A stretch of DNA of 43,169 nt, from NCBI GenBank assembly GCA_003696675.1, contig RFGH01000074.1:1-43169 (forward strand), in the 5' to 3' direction. Position numbers and translations under genes: made by a program. This document shows, piece after piece, positions 43,108-43,169 of this stretch. The notes beneath the pieces were generated by a model. That model was given only the letters and a program-made list of their open reading frames with translations. It made no database searches and was not told where the DNA came from. The stretch comes from Planctomycetota bacterium. Lineage in GTDB: Bacteria; Planctomycetota; Phycisphaerae; Phycisphaerales; UBA1924. How positions within the stretch are numbered: the first letter of the stretch is position 1; the number at the start of each line of letters is the position of its first letter.

Positions 43108-43169
43108 GGTCCCAGACTCCCGGGATCGAAGGTGCCGAGTTTCCACTGAACCACGCCCACCCCGGCCAG
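43104..43169 (-). CDS. C-terminal end of a gene upstream of exbD
   Basis: An open frame enters from the window edge and ends at TGA 43106-43104, overlapping the exbD start (ATGA-type coupling). Only 21 codons are visible (ending VQWKLGTFDPGSLGP). By analogy with other exbD operons it may be a second ExbD or the ExbB/TolQ-like partner, but the fragment itself does not prove this. Confidence 0.45.
   Translation of the reverse strand: MAGVGVVQWKLGTFDPGSLGP

Overview
The window is high-GC, gene-dense bacterial DNA with no rRNA, tRNA, CRISPR array, IS element or phage gene that I can see. Several features point to a planctomycete, most likely a Phycisphaerae relative. These are a CPSCAYDLHG...CPECG zinc ribbon of the type often appended to planctomycete proteins, a membrane protein with a pseudopilin-like segment encoded beside an ECF sigma factor, and many large exported proteins of unknown function. 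This lineage call is an inference from protein style, not a phylogeny.

Region by region. 1-3460: a leftward operon of two exported M16 peptidases, one with the zinc site and one without, ending in a clear terminator. 3738-11632: an amino-acid catabolism block. A CtlX-type hydrolase (leftward) is divergent from hutH-hutU, then sirtuin-hutG-hutI, all rightward. A 5'-truncated DUF2071 gene lies antisense between hutU and the sirtuin. 11633-13420: elbB and an NADPH-dependent FMN reductase (leftward), divergent from panD. 13465-16481: an exported Cys-rich protein, then a rightward trio of a TPR-like protein, a sigma-factor-like domain fused to a membrane segment and EQSGGR repeats, and an exported peroxiredoxin-like protein. 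16532-22452: hrpA helicase (leftward), then a structured transcript that folds like 6S RNA and ends in an intrinsic terminator, then a degenerate aspartokinase-homoserine dehydrogenase fusion.

22582-29048: a nucleoside and peptide uptake block with BtpA/SgcQ-like protein and NupC-type transporter (leftward), divergent uridine-kinase-like protein, AbgT-family transporter (leftward) and POT peptide transporter with a C-terminal zinc ribbon. 29052-31899: a leftward run of rpmI, rplT, site-2-protease-like M50 and ApgM-type phosphoglycerate mutase; infC is not next to rpmI, and a terminator-like hairpin sits just before rpmI. 32075-36417: two ECF sigma systems, one leftward (DUF4286 protein, sigma, pseudopilin-like membrane protein) and one rightward (sigma, putative anti-sigma, exported protein). 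36424-43169: a leftward block with a stand-alone tRNA-binding domain and a translationally coupled operon of ExbD, two very large uncharacterised proteins (one with a J-domain-like N-terminus and one membrane span) and a small exported protein. The operon continues out of the window.

The strongest leads are the 6S-like RNA, the membrane-tethered sigma-like protein, the double pseudoenzyme of the aspartokinase-homoserine dehydrogenase family, the zinc-ribbon POT transporter, and the ExbD-linked operon. Genes are packed tightly: many start and stop codons overlap by 1-4 bases, and two convergent pairs have zero spacing.
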